A DNA stretch of 64,000 nucleotides from NCBI GenBank assembly GCA_902705865.1, contig CACSIO010000034.1, forward strand, positions 414,235 to 478,234, read 5' to 3'. Both the position numbers and the translations under genes were made by a program. A model generated the notes under the pieces. The model was not told the origin of the DNA. It saw only the letters and a program-made list of their open reading frames with translations, and ran no database searches. Shown here piece after piece: positions 46,338 to 56,536 of the stretch; the stretch's first letter is position 1; every line of letters starts with the position of its first letter. Origin of the DNA: BD1-7 clade bacterium (GTDB lineage: Bacteria > Pseudomonadota > Gammaproteobacteria > Pseudomonadales > DT-91).

Positions 46338-49140
46338 TATCGTTTTCCTCAAAAATGCCTAACTTGCTTTGTCCGAGTATCATGGGATTTTCCTGATCCC
46401 CCTCTTTGCAATCATGCAGGTGCCCCGTGGGGTAGACGCTGTCTAGCTGCCCTAAAGTTTTTACCAACTCACGCTGGGCCTGCATCAAATCGCGGTACCG
46501 CTGATGATCATCAACACCTTCGACCGGCGTGTTTCGGTAGCTTGCCATAGCTATTCGCCAATCCGTATGCTGCGATTGCAAACGCGCCATCATCGGGTGA
46601 TCGACCCAACAGATTTTGGTCAGTATATGTGCCGGTGTTAGCTCGCGAATAAAGCGCTCTAGATACCGACGAAAGCTCATCGTGCGAAATTGTTGCACGT
46701 TGTATGGCAACACCACGGTGATGCGAAATGCATACGGATTGGAATCAGGGCAATCCGCATACTCATCATCAACGCATGACGCGAGCAGATCGCTATCATT
46801 GTATTCGTATTCAGATGGGTCGAATTCGTCGAGCTGACGGTTGGTTTGCGGCTGCCAATGCCGGCGTTTTTTATGGATATCATCGGGTAGAGACACACCT
46901 GCCATATCAACGTAACGATGCGGCCTTAATAAGTTGTGTTCGATAACGACGATATCGGCCAGCGTTTCGTGAGCTCGCAAGAAATCAACGGTGTCATCAA
47001 TGTTTGCCTGAGCCGCTTCACTAGAATCAAATATCTGTATTTTGCGCGCGACTGTGTCATCTTCGCCCGGTTGCCGCAGAATATGATAATAACCACCGGT
47101 TCCCGGGTGAATTTCATAGTTTTCAGGATCCAGGCCTGCCGTTAGCGCTTTTTGCATAGCAACAAAGGCGGCTTCACGGGTCTCATATTTATGGGTACTA
47201 CTTAAACGATTACCCTCATGTGCATCTTGAATCTCGAATCGCCACTCTTGAATATTGTCATTGTCGATTTCGTCGTAGATACGATAGAAACGCTCTGAAA
47301 ACCCAAACGGCGTTTCGAAATGGCTTCCGATGCCAAAGAAATTTTCCAGCCGTTTTTTGAGTCCGCTTTCGTTTGCCGAACTTCTCTCGAAACTCCCGGC
47401 ACTCCCAGCGTTCTCACTACCGGAGTTAGCATCACTCCCAACACCCAGACAATTAAAACCACCGGCCCTCTGCTGGCTTAGCGAATCATAGGCATTAAGT
47501 AAACGCTGCTTATCCGCCATCAGACGGCGGCGCGAACCTGCACCGTACAATCCATCGGCAAGTACGCTGTATTCGCTGAATTCCTCGCCCAAACGCGCCA
47601 TGAGATGGTCTAAAAACCGATTGCGTCGACGTTCAAACGTCCTTTCATCTTCAGCTAGCCCCTGCAGTGTTTCCGCAAAACCCTCGGCGTTTACCAGCAG
47701 GCTGTTATAGTCACGAATGTCATTAACTTGCTGAGTAAACAGTGTGTGTTCCACACTTTGCGGCGATAGTAAATCTGCAACGCTATCCAATTGCGCCAAA
47801 TAGTTCGCCATTAATTGCTCAACTATTAACAGATACGCCTTCAACTGACGCGCTTCATTCTTTCGAATATCAGTGGTATTGCCTGCCAAGCCTTCTTGGC
47901 CGATGCCATACACCTGCGGGAAGTGATTTTGAATGGTCGGGTAATCGCTTAAATCCGTTATAGAGTGATCCAGCGTCGCCTTGGGTAGCGTGAGCAATAG
48001 TTCGTGCGGCAATAGCGGCCGTTGAAAATCCCGACCTTTTGATTGTTGGAAGCGATACCGGATGATATCTGCATCACCGCCGTAAGGAATATTCTCTTTA
48101 AACACGATAAGCCGGGAAAGATCTAGGCTAAAAGCCGGTGCCTTACCGGGAGTAATAGGCAAGACCCATTTTTCGCCTTCGATCACCGGCTGCCATTCGC
48201 GCACATTCTCTGGCGGGGGATCTGGGAAAACAGCGACCTTGGCAAAGGTGGTCATTTGTAGCTTGCTTACCGCCAGAACACCTGGAATATCCATTAACAC
48301 CTGCACCAGATCTGATGCATGTATCTCAGCACGTAGCTCACTGTTTAACAGGTCGTCTTCATCAATAAAGCCATGCTGTAATAATGGCCCGTTGAAGATG
48401 TCGCTCGTCTGTAACCCCTTACGCTGCAAGTCTTGCAAGGAATGAAACCGAATTATCGGCGAAATAAAACGATCAAGTTGATAGGCTGCCTCAGCAATAA
48501 CGGCATCGTTATCAGCAGATTGCTCAAGCTGTAAATTGAAACAAATACCCACCGGTTCTTCTGCGACCGCTTGTGGCAGAGAAAAGTCTTCACATAAATT
48601 CCGGTTTGCATGCAGACGTTGCTTGGCTTCACTCAACAGCCCTACTTTGGCTTCGTCTCGCACCCAATCGTGGTACTGCACAACAACATCGTATTGCCCT
48701 GCTACGCGCAAATCATAATACTTACCTTTGTAACCAGTTCGCGACTCAAGCACCTCAATTGACTCTGCACTGAGCGTTTCGAGCAATTGATCAATGGTGA
48801 TCGTACGGTGGCTCCCCTCACGCACCTGTAGCCAAGCGTTCTTGATGCCGTCAATATCAATCAGAAGCTTCCGATAATCCAATAACGTTAGCGCCCTGTT
48901 GGGTAAAATCTCATTCGCTTTATGGAAATGATCCGTCGCACTATGATCCGCCCGCGCCAATAGATCGGGCATATCCAGATCGGTTCGTGATGCGAGATCG
49001 CTGAGCGCATAGCACAGGTATTCAAGCGTGGTAACACCCGGGTCGTGACTATTGTAGTCCGTCCAGCGGTCACGGCTAAAATCCTCAACCTTCTCGAGCC
49101 CGGCAGCCTTTGCCTTGTTGTAGTCGGTTAACGTTTCCAT
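46330..49140 (-). CDS. eCIS baseplate protein (Afp12/Pvc12-like)
   Basis: A 936-aa protein with the N-terminal pattern WTDYNSHDPGVTTLEYLCYALSDLASRTD, close in style to baseplate-J-like wedge proteins of contractile systems (D-P-G-x-T-x-L-E). It lies directly downstream of the larger baseplate-J gene (four bases between stop and start), the standard Pvc11-Pvc12 order. It should be part of the wedge ring around the hub. Two stretches (near residues 545-600) are Ser/Gly-rich and probably disordered. Confidence 0.85.
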   Translation of the reverse strand: METLTDYNKAKAAGLEKVEDFSRDRWTDYNSHDPGVTTLEYLCYALSDLASRTDLDMPDLLARADHSATDHFHKANEILPNRALTLLDYRKLLIDIDGIKNAWLQVREGSHRTITIDQLLETLSAESIEVLESRTGYKGKYYDLRVAGQYDVVVQYHDWVRDEAKVGLLSEAKQRLHANRNLCEDFSLPQAVAEEPVGICFNLQLEQSADNDAVIAEAAYQLDRFISPIIRFHSLQDLQRKGLQTSDIFNGPLLQHGFIDEDDLLNSELRAEIHASDLVQVLMDIPGVLAVSKLQMTTFAKVAVFPDPPPENVREWQPVIEGEKWVLPITPGKAPAFSLDLSRLIVFKENIPYGGDADIIRYRFQQSKGRDFQRPLLPHELLLTLPKATLDHSITDLSDYPTIQNHFPQVYGIGQEGLAGNTTDIRKNEARQLKAYLLIVEQLMANYLAQLDSVADLLSPQSVEHTLFTQQVNDIRDYNSLLVNAEGFAETLQGLAEDERTFERRRNRFLDHLMARLGEEFSEYSVLADGLYGAGSRRRLMADKQRLLNAYDSLSQQRAGGFNCLGVGSDANSGSENAGSAGSFERSSANESGLKKRLENFFGIGSHFETPFGFSERFYRIYDEIDNDNIQEWRFEIQDAHEGNRLSSTHKYETREAAFVAMQKALTAGLDPENYEIHPGTGGYYHILRQPGEDDTVARKIQIFDSSEAAQANIDDTVDFLRAHETLADIVVIEHNLLRPHRYVDMAGVSLPDDIHKKRRHWQPQTNRQLDEFDPSEYEYNDSDLLASCVDDEYADCPDSNPYAFRITVVLPYNVQQFRTMSFRRYLERFIRELTPAHILTKICWVDHPMMARLQSQHTDWRIAMASYRNTPVEGVDDHQRYRDLMQAQRELVKTLGQLDSVYPTGHLHDCKEGDQENPMILGQSKLGIFEENDNG

Positions 49141-49144
49141 AATA

Positions 49145-52100
49145 TCAGCACAAACTCAGTCGATGTTGATGACTACTAACCAGCAATGACAACGAAGAAC
49201 TGGTGCGCAGCTCTTCTTCAAAGCGCCGTTCCTGGCCATTAACGTTGATGGTCACATCGAAATCCTTCAGGTAATCAACATAATCCCGCTCTTCGATAAA
49301 ATTCAGAATCACAGATTTGTACATCCGGCCACCCAAACTGAGCCTCGCCATGTCGGTTGCCCAGGGTGTGAGGAAATCGTCTAGCTCTGCTCTGAGTTTT
49401 TCGAGATAGAAAGCGCGCTCGGTGATGCGATCATAAAATTGAACAGCACCGGTAACGATAACCTGCTCATAGCTCGGGTTACGGACTTCCAGCGTCACCC
49501 ATGGCGAGGTTTTTTGCCGTAAATAAGCTTCGATTCTTCGCAGCGTGGCTTGCTTCACCGCTGGCGTACTGCGGAATTTAGGGTGTGTGTTTTTTAGCGT
49601 CGGAACAACAACCAATGTGACGAAGCCTGGTCGTGTTTCATTGTATTGCTGTATGCCATCGCCGGCGGCACGCACTGCCTTGCCGGCATGATTCAAACAG
49701 TGGGCCTTAAATACCTCGGGGAACTGCTCCAGCACTAACCGCTCATAATCCCACGCTTGAATCGCACGATCTTTATGCCTCAGCCTTTCGCTAACACGCT
49801 GATAATAGTGCCTTGAATCTTCAACACCCTGTCCGCCTTGAGTTTCAAGCGGTTGCTCAATCGCTTTAATGCGGCTGTTGCGTTGTTTAAGTTTGGTGAG
49901 AGTGCCAGAAGGTAGAGGCGTCAACAGATGCTCTAAACTGTTATTCCGATTTTCAAAGCGCGCCTGTGTTGCTTGCGCGGTTACCGATATAAGATCGTTA
50001 AACAATCGCGGATCATTGTTGGCGGTTAGCCGCAACCAAAGCAGGTCAGCGGGCATGTCAGTCGCATATTCACCGTTCGTAGGCACACTAGATATTCTTA
50101 ATCGCACAATGCCTGTTTGAAGAAATTGTTCGGTGGTATCCAAAACAATATCAACGCCATCAATCGGTTGCCATTGGGCATAATCGGCTGGCCCGTGTTT
50201 TTGTGAATCATCGATTGCAGCTGGCATCAAGTATTCCCAATGAATATCCGGCTTACCACTGATAAATGGGTCGGCTGTTCCTTCAGCAAACTGAAACAGC
50301 AAGGATACCGACTGATTTTCGAGTAAATCCTCAATACCTAAATACAGGCTGGCGGGTTCGCTCAACAGCACAAAGAATGGGTCTTGCCCAGGTTCTTGCC
50401 AGCGAAAACCAAAAGCAGACAACGCGGCTAGCCGCATCAGCGACTTGTCTCTATCGACCACACTATGGCGACGCATGGAACTTTGATGAGAGCCTCTATC
50501 GCCATCCCTGTCTGAGGTTCTATCTCCGGTTCTATCGGCGTTAATATCTTCAGCCAGCCAATGAAGTGATGCTCGATAATTGAGCTGTAGGCTTTCCCAC
50601 AGTGGCGTATATGGCGCGCGCAATGCATTAATCTCAGCATCGGAGGGCTCAACAGGTTTTGTCGCGTTGATCACAGCCCGCTGATGAAGGGCTGCGTATG
50701 CACTGTGCCCAAAACCAAAACTAGGACCAGTGAGCTTGAACCGCAGAAAGCCGCCAGGCAATGTTGGGCTTACGTCGTTAAACGTCGGCAGTGTTAAATC
50801 GTCAGGTGTGTGGTTTAGAAGATCGTTGAATGGACCTTGATAGTGATCAGATTGTTGTACCGAAAACTGATTCACAAATAGATTGCCACTATCAAAAGTA
50901 AAGACATTCGCAGAAGGTTGCCAACCTTGGTGCGTTAACGCAGCAACTTCAAACGTGAAATTAACGCCCGTTCTACTTAATTGGTATGCTCTATAGTGCG
51001 TATTGAGATTGGTTGGGGCATCAACCCAAGCCCAACTTAACGACACACTATCAAGCGTTTTTGCAAATACTTCAGGGTGGCCAATATAAAGCTGACTACC
51101 TAATCGGGGGACCGGGCCGAGCGGCAAAAAAGGCTTAAGAGGTTTCAGCACACCGGTGTCATTGGCAACTATCAGCCCCTGCACATTATCAACCTCAACA
51201 TGGATCGACCAATCAACAACGCCCGCTTTTTGTAACGCGCTGGCCGCGCGATGACGAGTCGGCGAATTTGTTACCCATGCACACCGAATCACGGGGTATG
51301 CGGTTTCATCCGAACGATAAAACAGATCATCAAATCGAGCATCGGCTTCGACATGCAGCTCTGGCGAATAATCAACGACAGCATCTGCCTGCATATCCAG
51401 ACGAATAACCAGCTCAACAATGTTCCCGTCAATATGCGCAGCGACCTCGTTAGCCACCGCCCAGCCTTTGGGCGAAGAATAACTTACCGCGAAATCTTGT
51501 CCGAAGACGACAACGTCATCACTGAAAGAAACATCCAGCACAAATCTTAATCGAACTGTTCGTTCGCCACTGCCTAGCCGCAGAAGCGGAGAACTTGTCG
51601 CAACACCCTGTCGGGCAAGCGGGAACTGTTGATTCCTGAACGGCTTCCACGTTGGTGATTGCTCCGGCATGGGTTCTGAAAACCCATCCAGTGATCGGCT
51701 ATCTGCAGCGGCGTAAACACGATTCTGTGATTGAAATACACTACGTACTTGGGCAACTTTCGCTCGGTTCGCAACGAAGTCTTCTGCCAGCGTAAATACA
51801 CGCTCTGAGCCATGAGCATCTTTACCGGCTTTGATTTCAGTCCCGGCGTCAAGTTGATGTATGTGTGTATTTTTCGCGAGTTCAACGGTCAAATAAGCCG
51901 TATCAGCTTGATAACCCCGCGGCTGCATGCTCAATACATCACGAAAATAAAACTGTAGGTGGCGATCGCCTAGCTGATTCAAGTGATCGCGTTGTTGTTC
52001 GAATAACTCGAGAAAACTGAGTAACAAGCCAATATGCGGTTCATGATCATGTTGCTCAACCCGAACAGCAAGGCTCTCATTTGCGGTGCGAACAACACCA

Positions 52101-52726
52101 TCGTAGAAGCGGCTCATTTCGCCAGTAATTGCGAGAAATGACTCGCGATACTGCGTGATTTCAGGATTTCTGCCGGGTTCAGCATCAACTTGATCGCGTA
52201 ATTTCTGAGTTTGCTCACCTAGAGCAATGAATGCGCGGTCAAGCCTAACCTGGGCTAACACCTTTCTAAATGCGTCACCGGCTGGAAACAACGCCTCCCA
52301 AGTTGCTAGGCGTCCGTATAGATCATCCATCAGGGTCAATAATTCGAGTGCATCCGAGCGATATTGCAGGCGGCTGAACCCAAGAGTCAGATCATGCAGG
52401 GACGTTTGAATTGGTTCACGCGCAACAACAGCAAGAGCGATTAGCCCGTTGGAGAAAAAAGGCTGCCAATTCTGCACATGGCCGGAGATTGCGATATCGG
52501 CTGAGGAATCTGACTCATACGTGTGAGTGACATCACTGATACCGTAATAACGTATATGCTCGCTCAAGCGAAAAACGAATCTCAAGTAATCGTATATATC
52601 CCGATCATCCAGCCGTGCAAACAACGGATCGAGGGCCGCTGAAAAACGATCCGTTTGATTGCTTCCCTCACCCAAGCGAGGCAGGCGCTGGGGTTCGATA
52701 ACTGGCGAGGTGTCTTGCGCTGCCAT
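49145..52726 (-). CDS. eCIS baseplate J-like wedge protein (Afp11/Pvc11-like)
   Basis: An 1,193-aa wedge protein. The C-terminal third carries baseplate-J features: RLRHKDRAIQAWDYERLVLEQFPEVFKAHC, GFVTLVVVPTLKN, then TLRRIEAYLRQKTSPWVTLEVRNPSYEQVIVTGAVQF, as in GpJ/Pvc11 homologues. The N-terminal half is a large helical and beta extension. A short arginine/aspartate-rich insert (DRTGDRTSDRDGDRGS) sits near residue 730. Start and stop abut its neighbours: the upstream gp25 stop shares base 52726 with this ATG. Confidence 0.88.
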   Translation of the reverse strand: MAAQDTSPVIEPQRLPRLGEGSNQTDRFSAALDPLFARLDDRDIYDYLRFVFRLSEHIRYYGISDVTHTYESDSSADIAISGHVQNWQPFFSNGLIALAVVAREPIQTSLHDLTLGFSRLQYRSDALELLTLMDDLYGRLATWEALFPAGDAFRKVLAQVRLDRAFIALGEQTQKLRDQVDAEPGRNPEITQYRESFLAITGEMSRFYDGVVRTANESLAVRVEQHDHEPHIGLLLSFLELFEQQRDHLNQLGDRHLQFYFRDVLSMQPRGYQADTAYLTVELAKNTHIHQLDAGTEIKAGKDAHGSERVFTLAEDFVANRAKVAQVRSVFQSQNRVYAAADSRSLDGFSEPMPEQSPTWKPFRNQQFPLARQGVATSSPLLRLGSGERTVRLRFVLDVSFSDDVVVFGQDFAVSYSSPKGWAVANEVAAHIDGNIVELVIRLDMQADAVVDYSPELHVEADARFDDLFYRSDETAYPVIRCAWVTNSPTRHRAASALQKAGVVDWSIHVEVDNVQGLIVANDTGVLKPLKPFLPLGPVPRLGSQLYIGHPEVFAKTLDSVSLSWAWVDAPTNLNTHYRAYQLSRTGVNFTFEVAALTHQGWQPSANVFTFDSGNLFVNQFSVQQSDHYQGPFNDLLNHTPDDLTLPTFNDVSPTLPGGFLRFKLTGPSFGFGHSAYAALHQRAVINATKPVEPSDAEINALRAPYTPLWESLQLNYRASLHWLAEDINADRTGDRTSDRDGDRGSHQSSMRRHSVVDRDKSLMRLAALSAFGFRWQEPGQDPFFVLLSEPASLYLGIEDLLENQSVSLLFQFAEGTADPFISGKPDIHWEYLMPAAIDDSQKHGPADYAQWQPIDGVDIVLDTTEQFLQTGIVRLRISSVPTNGEYATDMPADLLWLRLTANNDPRLFNDLISVTAQATQARFENRNNSLEHLLTPLPSGTLTKLKQRNSRIKAIEQPLETQGGQGVEDSRHYYQRVSERLRHKDRAIQAWDYERLVLEQFPEVFKAHCLNHAGKAVRAAGDGIQQYNETRPGFVTLVVVPTLKNTHPKFRSTPAVKQATLRRIEAYLRQKTSPWVTLEVRNPSYEQVIVTGAVQFYDRITERAFYLEKLRAELDDFLTPWATDMARLSLGGRMYKSVILNFIEERDYVDYLKDFDVTINVNGQERRFEEELRTSSSLSLLVSSHQHRLSLC

Positions 52727-53136
52727 CAGACTTCGCTACCTTCATCTTTATAGAATGGGTAGACAAAATTGTGCCGTGTATTCGTGGTGCGAACCGTATA
52801 TTCAATATCGATCAACACCTCACCGTCATTGGTAGAGGACGACAACATTAGTTTCTCAAGCCGTATTCGGGGCTCATGATACAGAACCGCATCTCTAACG
52901 GTATCTTCAAGCAACGCGCGGTTTCCACTGTTCAAGGGTGCAAACAAAAACTCCTGCAGATCACAGCCGTAGGTCGGTTCGAGAAAACGTTCGCCGATAC
53001 GTGTAGAGAGCAGGATCGTCAGGCTTTGCTCAATATCCTCAACGCCGGTAACGGTTTCTACCGAGCCTACAGCTAAGCTGAAACGTGGAGGGAACGTCCA
53101 GCCCGTACCTAAAAATGTGTGATTAATCTTGTCCAT
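52726..53136 (-). CDS. gp25-like baseplate wedge protein (Afp9/Pvc9-like)
   Basis: A 136-aa protein with the gp25/lysozyme-like wedge signature: GWTFPPRFS, DIEQSLTILLSTRIGERFLEPTYGCDLQEFLF (the EF/LPxYG-like core), then VRDAVLYHEPRIRLEKL. In contractile particles it couples the wedge ring to the sheath and is part of the minimal baseplate. A 180-bp gap without a gene precedes it, after the PAAR gene. Confidence 0.93.
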   Translation of the reverse strand: MDKINHTFLGTGWTFPPRFSLAVGSVETVTGVEDIEQSLTILLSTRIGERFLEPTYGCDLQEFLFAPLNSGNRALLEDTVRDAVLYHEPRIRLEKLMLSSSTNDGEVLIDIEYTVRTTNTRHNFVYPFYKDEGSEV

Positions 53137-53316
53137 AATTTACATCCGTTAACAGTGGCGGGCAGTGTTCGGGTAAAGCCCTAATGGTTTATGTCGTTTC
53201 ACTGTTTCACCGCAATTCTCTTCATTGCGCCGTTCGTTGATCTATTCATTCAGCCAATCATGTTTCTATGTAACATTGGTGGCCTCTAACTCGCTCTCAC
53301 GGCGCTCATTGAAGCT

Positions 53317-53595
53317 TTAACCAATCTGCACAGTCGGCTCACCAACAGCCGCTGACGCACCACAAATACAAGTATCCCCCGCCCTAACTGCAGGTTTGCC
53401 GCCAATCAACACCGAGCTACTCCCAGCTACAAAAGGGCTAACAGTTGGCACGTGTGAAGGCGGTGGAATAACACAAACATGATTGTCTCCCAGTACTGTG
53501 GCTGGCATCCCGCCTATCAATACGGTCGGTTCACCTGGGCCTATGATCGTTCCGCCGTGATCTGTCGTATCTGTCGTCCTTGCCGCTGCTGGCAT
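53317..53595 (-). CDS. PAAR-motif spike-tip protein (Afp10/Pvc10-like)
   Basis: A 92-aa protein with two PAAR-like repeats, GEPTVLIGGMPATVLGDNHVC and SVLIGGKPAVRAGDTCICG, and candidate metal ligands His and Cys in each. PAAR proteins form the sharp cone on the VgrG-like spike. It has no extension domain, so it is a structural tip only. It follows the VgrG-like gene after a 110-bp gap. Confidence 0.93.
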   Translation of the reverse strand: MPAAARTTDTTDHGGTIIGPGEPTVLIGGMPATVLGDNHVCVIPPPSHVPTVSPFVAGSSSVLIGGKPAVRAGDTCICGASAAVGEPTVQIG

Positions 53596-53705
53596 GGCTA
53601 CCTCGCTCGTTACATCTATCTACATCTACGTCTTGTTCTATCGGGTCGTGGGTATGGACATATTGCTGTATAAAAACCCTCAGCAATGGTCCAAACCTAC
53701 TTTCG

Positions 53706-55451
53706 CTAGTTAATAGCGACGATGGCACCCTCTATCGTCGTTTGACCGGAGCACTTGAGTTCAGCCGCTGACCCAGCCTCTGCACCGAAACTACCCTGCG
53801 CGTTAAGGGTGACATCAGTTCCTTCCACGGTTACGTTGCCTTGGGCCGTTATGCTAAAGTCACCGGCACTTTCAAGAACGATGCCGTCTTTATCCATCAC
53901 TAATGTATTGTCATTCGAGTCTTTGATCGATACCGCCCCCTCGTCGTCATCGAGTGTCAAGGTATGGCCAGCGGGTGTCTCCAATGTGACAATGCTATTT
54001 TCGTCATCAAAGGTCAGCTTCATTTCTGAGCGACTAACAAACCCCTTAATGTGATTATCATCTGCGGCTTCAATCGGAGAAGGCAGTGCGCTGGAGTGAA
54101 CCATGCCAAGCATGATGCCGTACCTAGGGTCGCCGTGAATGAACCCAACGACGACCTCATCGTCTATTTCCGGGCGGAAAACAAGCCCGCGTCCGTCACC
54201 GGCATCTGGGGCCATACGTCGGCACCAGGTTCCGGAACTATCAGGGTGCAACCCGGGAACGTGCACTTGCACCCGATCTTCACCATCATCATCTTCAAGG
54301 CTCATCACCTTACCGGTGTAGAGGTTGGAAATACCCGGCATAACCTGGTTTTGGTGCCCGGCTGTAGATCCACTACTAACCGTATCGCCCAACATGTCGT
54401 GAAGAAACTCACTGTCCAGCCCGACCTGAAAATCGGTTACCCAATTGCCCTTGCTGAGTTCATGGCGCACACCACTAACGAAGGCGGTTCCATTAAACCG
54501 ATCATTCACGCCGACAAGGCTTATCGTCTTTCCTGGGAACACGCCGGCATACCCCGGGCCGCTGATATTTCCCTGTATGCGCGATAGCTCACTATGCAGC
54601 AGCAACGAATCCGCCCATGTTTGTAATTCAGCATCATCTTCCGCGGCATGATTTATCAGCACCGGATCATCCGCCGTTGTTAGATCTGCGCTCTTAAGGT
54701 TTCCATTTGCTGCAGTGCCAGGTAAATCACCTTCAGCCTCTGTGACTTCTTGATCTACATGGCTCCAACGTTTGGCAAATGCCCCACCCAGCTGAAATCG
54801 ACTTTCGATCGCAAGATCAAAATCAAGTACCGTACTACCGTATTCGAGCTCATACGCTGCGCTATCATCGATTACAGGCACGCCGACATTAACGCCATCA
54901 AGTTGAGGCATGACCAACTGGCTGTTTACTGCAGCGCGATTAAGCACAAAATGCCAGTCAGTCACTTGGTTTTGAACCATAAACGGGTGCGTTAACTCGG
55001 TTGCTTCAACACTATGGTCACCAGCACTCTTGCTGAGTATTTCATCCATCACATCCGAATCGGTAACGTCTTCAAACAAGGCGTTCTTCCGGCCTATTGC
55101 CAGAGAGTGATATTCAGGCTTGGCTTCTAGTCGCAGCATTGATTGATTTGCGCCTTTAACAGTAAGCCGGTGATTAACGATAACGCCCTTGAATATGCTG
55201 ACGTTGTCATCGTGATACCCGGCCTTAATCTCGATCTTGACGCCTGGAATCACAAGTTTTGAGCTACTCAGCGGGAACTCATTTTTTGAAACGTCGCCAT
55301 CGCTTAGTGTCAGTCGTGCTGTCGGCAATTTATTAATCTGCGATGACACAACAATCGACAAAACCGGATACTGCTCTGCCAACGGCGAACCATCTAACAA
55401 TACATCGAACGAGGGTAAATCTGTTCGTTGATCCTGCGGGCGATCAGGCAT
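53706..55451 (-). CDS. VgrG-like central spike protein (Afp8/Pvc8-like)
   Basis: A 581-aa spike. The N-terminal hub (gp27-like) part is followed by a gp5-type OB domain (VQVHVPGLHPDSSGTWCRRM, FRPEIDDEVVVGFIHGDPRYGIMLGMV) and then a beta-helix needle of short repeated strands (TLTLDDDEGAVSIKDSND, IVLESAGDFSITAQGNVTVEG, DVTLNAQGSF). There is no C-terminal effector domain. ATG 55451 has AGGGGG seven bases upstream and overlaps the LysM gene stop by eight bases (ATGCCTGA); a GTG at 55466 is less likely. Confidence 0.93.
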   Translation of the reverse strand: MPDRPQDQRTDLPSFDVLLDGSPLAEQYPVLSIVVSSQINKLPTARLTLSDGDVSKNEFPLSSSKLVIPGVKIEIKAGYHDDNVSIFKGVIVNHRLTVKGANQSMLRLEAKPEYHSLAIGRKNALFEDVTDSDVMDEILSKSAGDHSVEATELTHPFMVQNQVTDWHFVLNRAAVNSQLVMPQLDGVNVGVPVIDDSAAYELEYGSTVLDFDLAIESRFQLGGAFAKRWSHVDQEVTEAEGDLPGTAANGNLKSADLTTADDPVLINHAAEDDAELQTWADSLLLHSELSRIQGNISGPGYAGVFPGKTISLVGVNDRFNGTAFVSGVRHELSKGNWVTDFQVGLDSEFLHDMLGDTVSSGSTAGHQNQVMPGISNLYTGKVMSLEDDDGEDRVQVHVPGLHPDSSGTWCRRMAPDAGDGRGLVFRPEIDDEVVVGFIHGDPRYGIMLGMVHSSALPSPIEAADDNHIKGFVSRSEMKLTFDDENSIVTLETPAGHTLTLDDDEGAVSIKDSNDNTLVMDKDGIVLESAGDFSITAQGNVTVEGTDVTLNAQGSFGAEAGSAAELKCSGQTTIEGAIVAIN

Positions 55452-56175
55452 TGACTGCCCCCTCACCAGAAACTAACGACGCAGTTCGTAACACTTCAAG
55501 CTCGTTTAATGGCGGAAACGCAATAATATCGCCCTGGTTGAGCCTGCGAATATTCGTTATTCGGTTATATCGAGCGACTTCAGGGTACCAAGACATATCG
55601 CCGTAAATACGGTAAGTCATCAGTGGTAACGAATCGTTGCCTGTTACCGTCCGGTAGTGTGTGAGATCCGGTGAGTTTTTTGCTTCAATCGCGGTACGTC
55701 GCTTTTCATGTTCAATCGTGCCGAAATTTGCTTGTACTTTCGCTCTCAGTGGATAGCCATCCGGCTTAAACAAGGTGTAATTGACCGTTGCAGATAACAA
55801 CACGCAACGAACCACCAAATGCCCCCAGATTAACTTACAAAAAGGCGGACGATGCATATCACCATCGAAGGCATACGTTAGTTGCAAGAACTCAGCTACC
55901 ATCGTCGATACATCGAGCCCAGCGCCAGATACACCGGTGCCGTCAAAAATAAAGTCGAAGCTGTAGTCCTGTGGTTTTATCTTGCTGAATTTAAACTCAC
56001 TAGCGGAAGTCCCTTGCGCCTGTTTGCGATCATACTCAATTTCGAATTTTTCACTGTAAGATGCGGGGTTATACAGCACCTCAAATTCGCCGATTTTGTC
56101 GGATGCAGTGTACTCGATCGACTTATAGGCCTCGATCGCCATCTTGACCAGTTCGCCTGACTGCATATCTTCCAT
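55444..56175 (-). CDS. LysM-type hub/baseplate protein (Afp7/Pvc7-like)
   Basis: A 243-aa protein with the N-terminal beta domain seen in Pvc7-like proteins (EFEVLYNPASYSEKFEIEYDR, FSKIKPQDYSFDFIFDGTG) and a short LysM-like C-terminus (YRTVTGNDSLPLMTYRIYGDMSWYPEVARYN...GDIIAFP). In other contractile systems this protein joins tube and hub. Its start shares one base with the upstream stop (TGATG). Confidence 0.9.
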   Translation of the reverse strand: MEDMQSGELVKMAIEAYKSIEYTASDKIGEFEVLYNPASYSEKFEIEYDRKQAQGTSASEFKFSKIKPQDYSFDFIFDGTGVSGAGLDVSTMVAEFLQLTYAFDGDMHRPPFCKLIWGHLVVRCVLLSATVNYTLFKPDGYPLRAKVQANFGTIEHEKRRTAIEAKNSPDLTHYRTVTGNDSLPLMTYRIYGDMSWYPEVARYNRITNIRRLNQGDIIAFPPLNELEVLRTASLVSGEGAVNA

Positions 56176-56363
56176 CAGGGGGCATCCCGATCAGCGAGAA
56201 CTTGCAAAACCTCGTCGACACAGGCCTGAATCAACGCCTGCTTGTCGTCGTAACTAGCATCACTGGCACCGTCTCCAGTCGGGCCGTTACCGGCGCCGCC
56301 AGATGCATTAGAAGGTGCTTCCACCTCTGCTCGTATAATCAAATCGCCGATGACTAACGCCAT
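56175..56363 (-). CDS. DUF5908-like small eCIS protein (Pvc6-like)
   Basis: A 62-aa protein beginning MALVIGDLIIRAEVE, the style of DUF5908/Pvc6 proteins that occur between the tube and LysM genes. ATG 56363 is chosen because AAGGAG lies upstream at nine to ten bases and matches the family start. A longer open frame to 56435 adds 24 residues without similarity. A Gly/Asn-rich middle separates the N-terminal strand from a C-terminal helix. Confidence 0.75.
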   Translation of the reverse strand: MALVIGDLIIRAEVEAPSNASGGAGNGPTGDGASDASYDDKQALIQACVDEVLQVLADRDAP

Positions 56364-56536
56364 GGGTGAGTACTCCTTTTTACTGCGCGGAGAAGTTGAT
56401 TTTCCCGATAAAACAACATCGAAATAGCAATCCAATCAACAGATAATATTTGCATCAATCTACTTATACACTGACGAGCAAATACCTATCCGATGATTCT
56501 GCAAACAAAAATATCAACGCATTGACAAAATACATC

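Noticed and set aside
54051..54587. 178-codon rightward frame antisense to the VgrG-like gene
   Set aside because: The minus-strand frame is a clear spike protein with family motifs; the antisense product has none.
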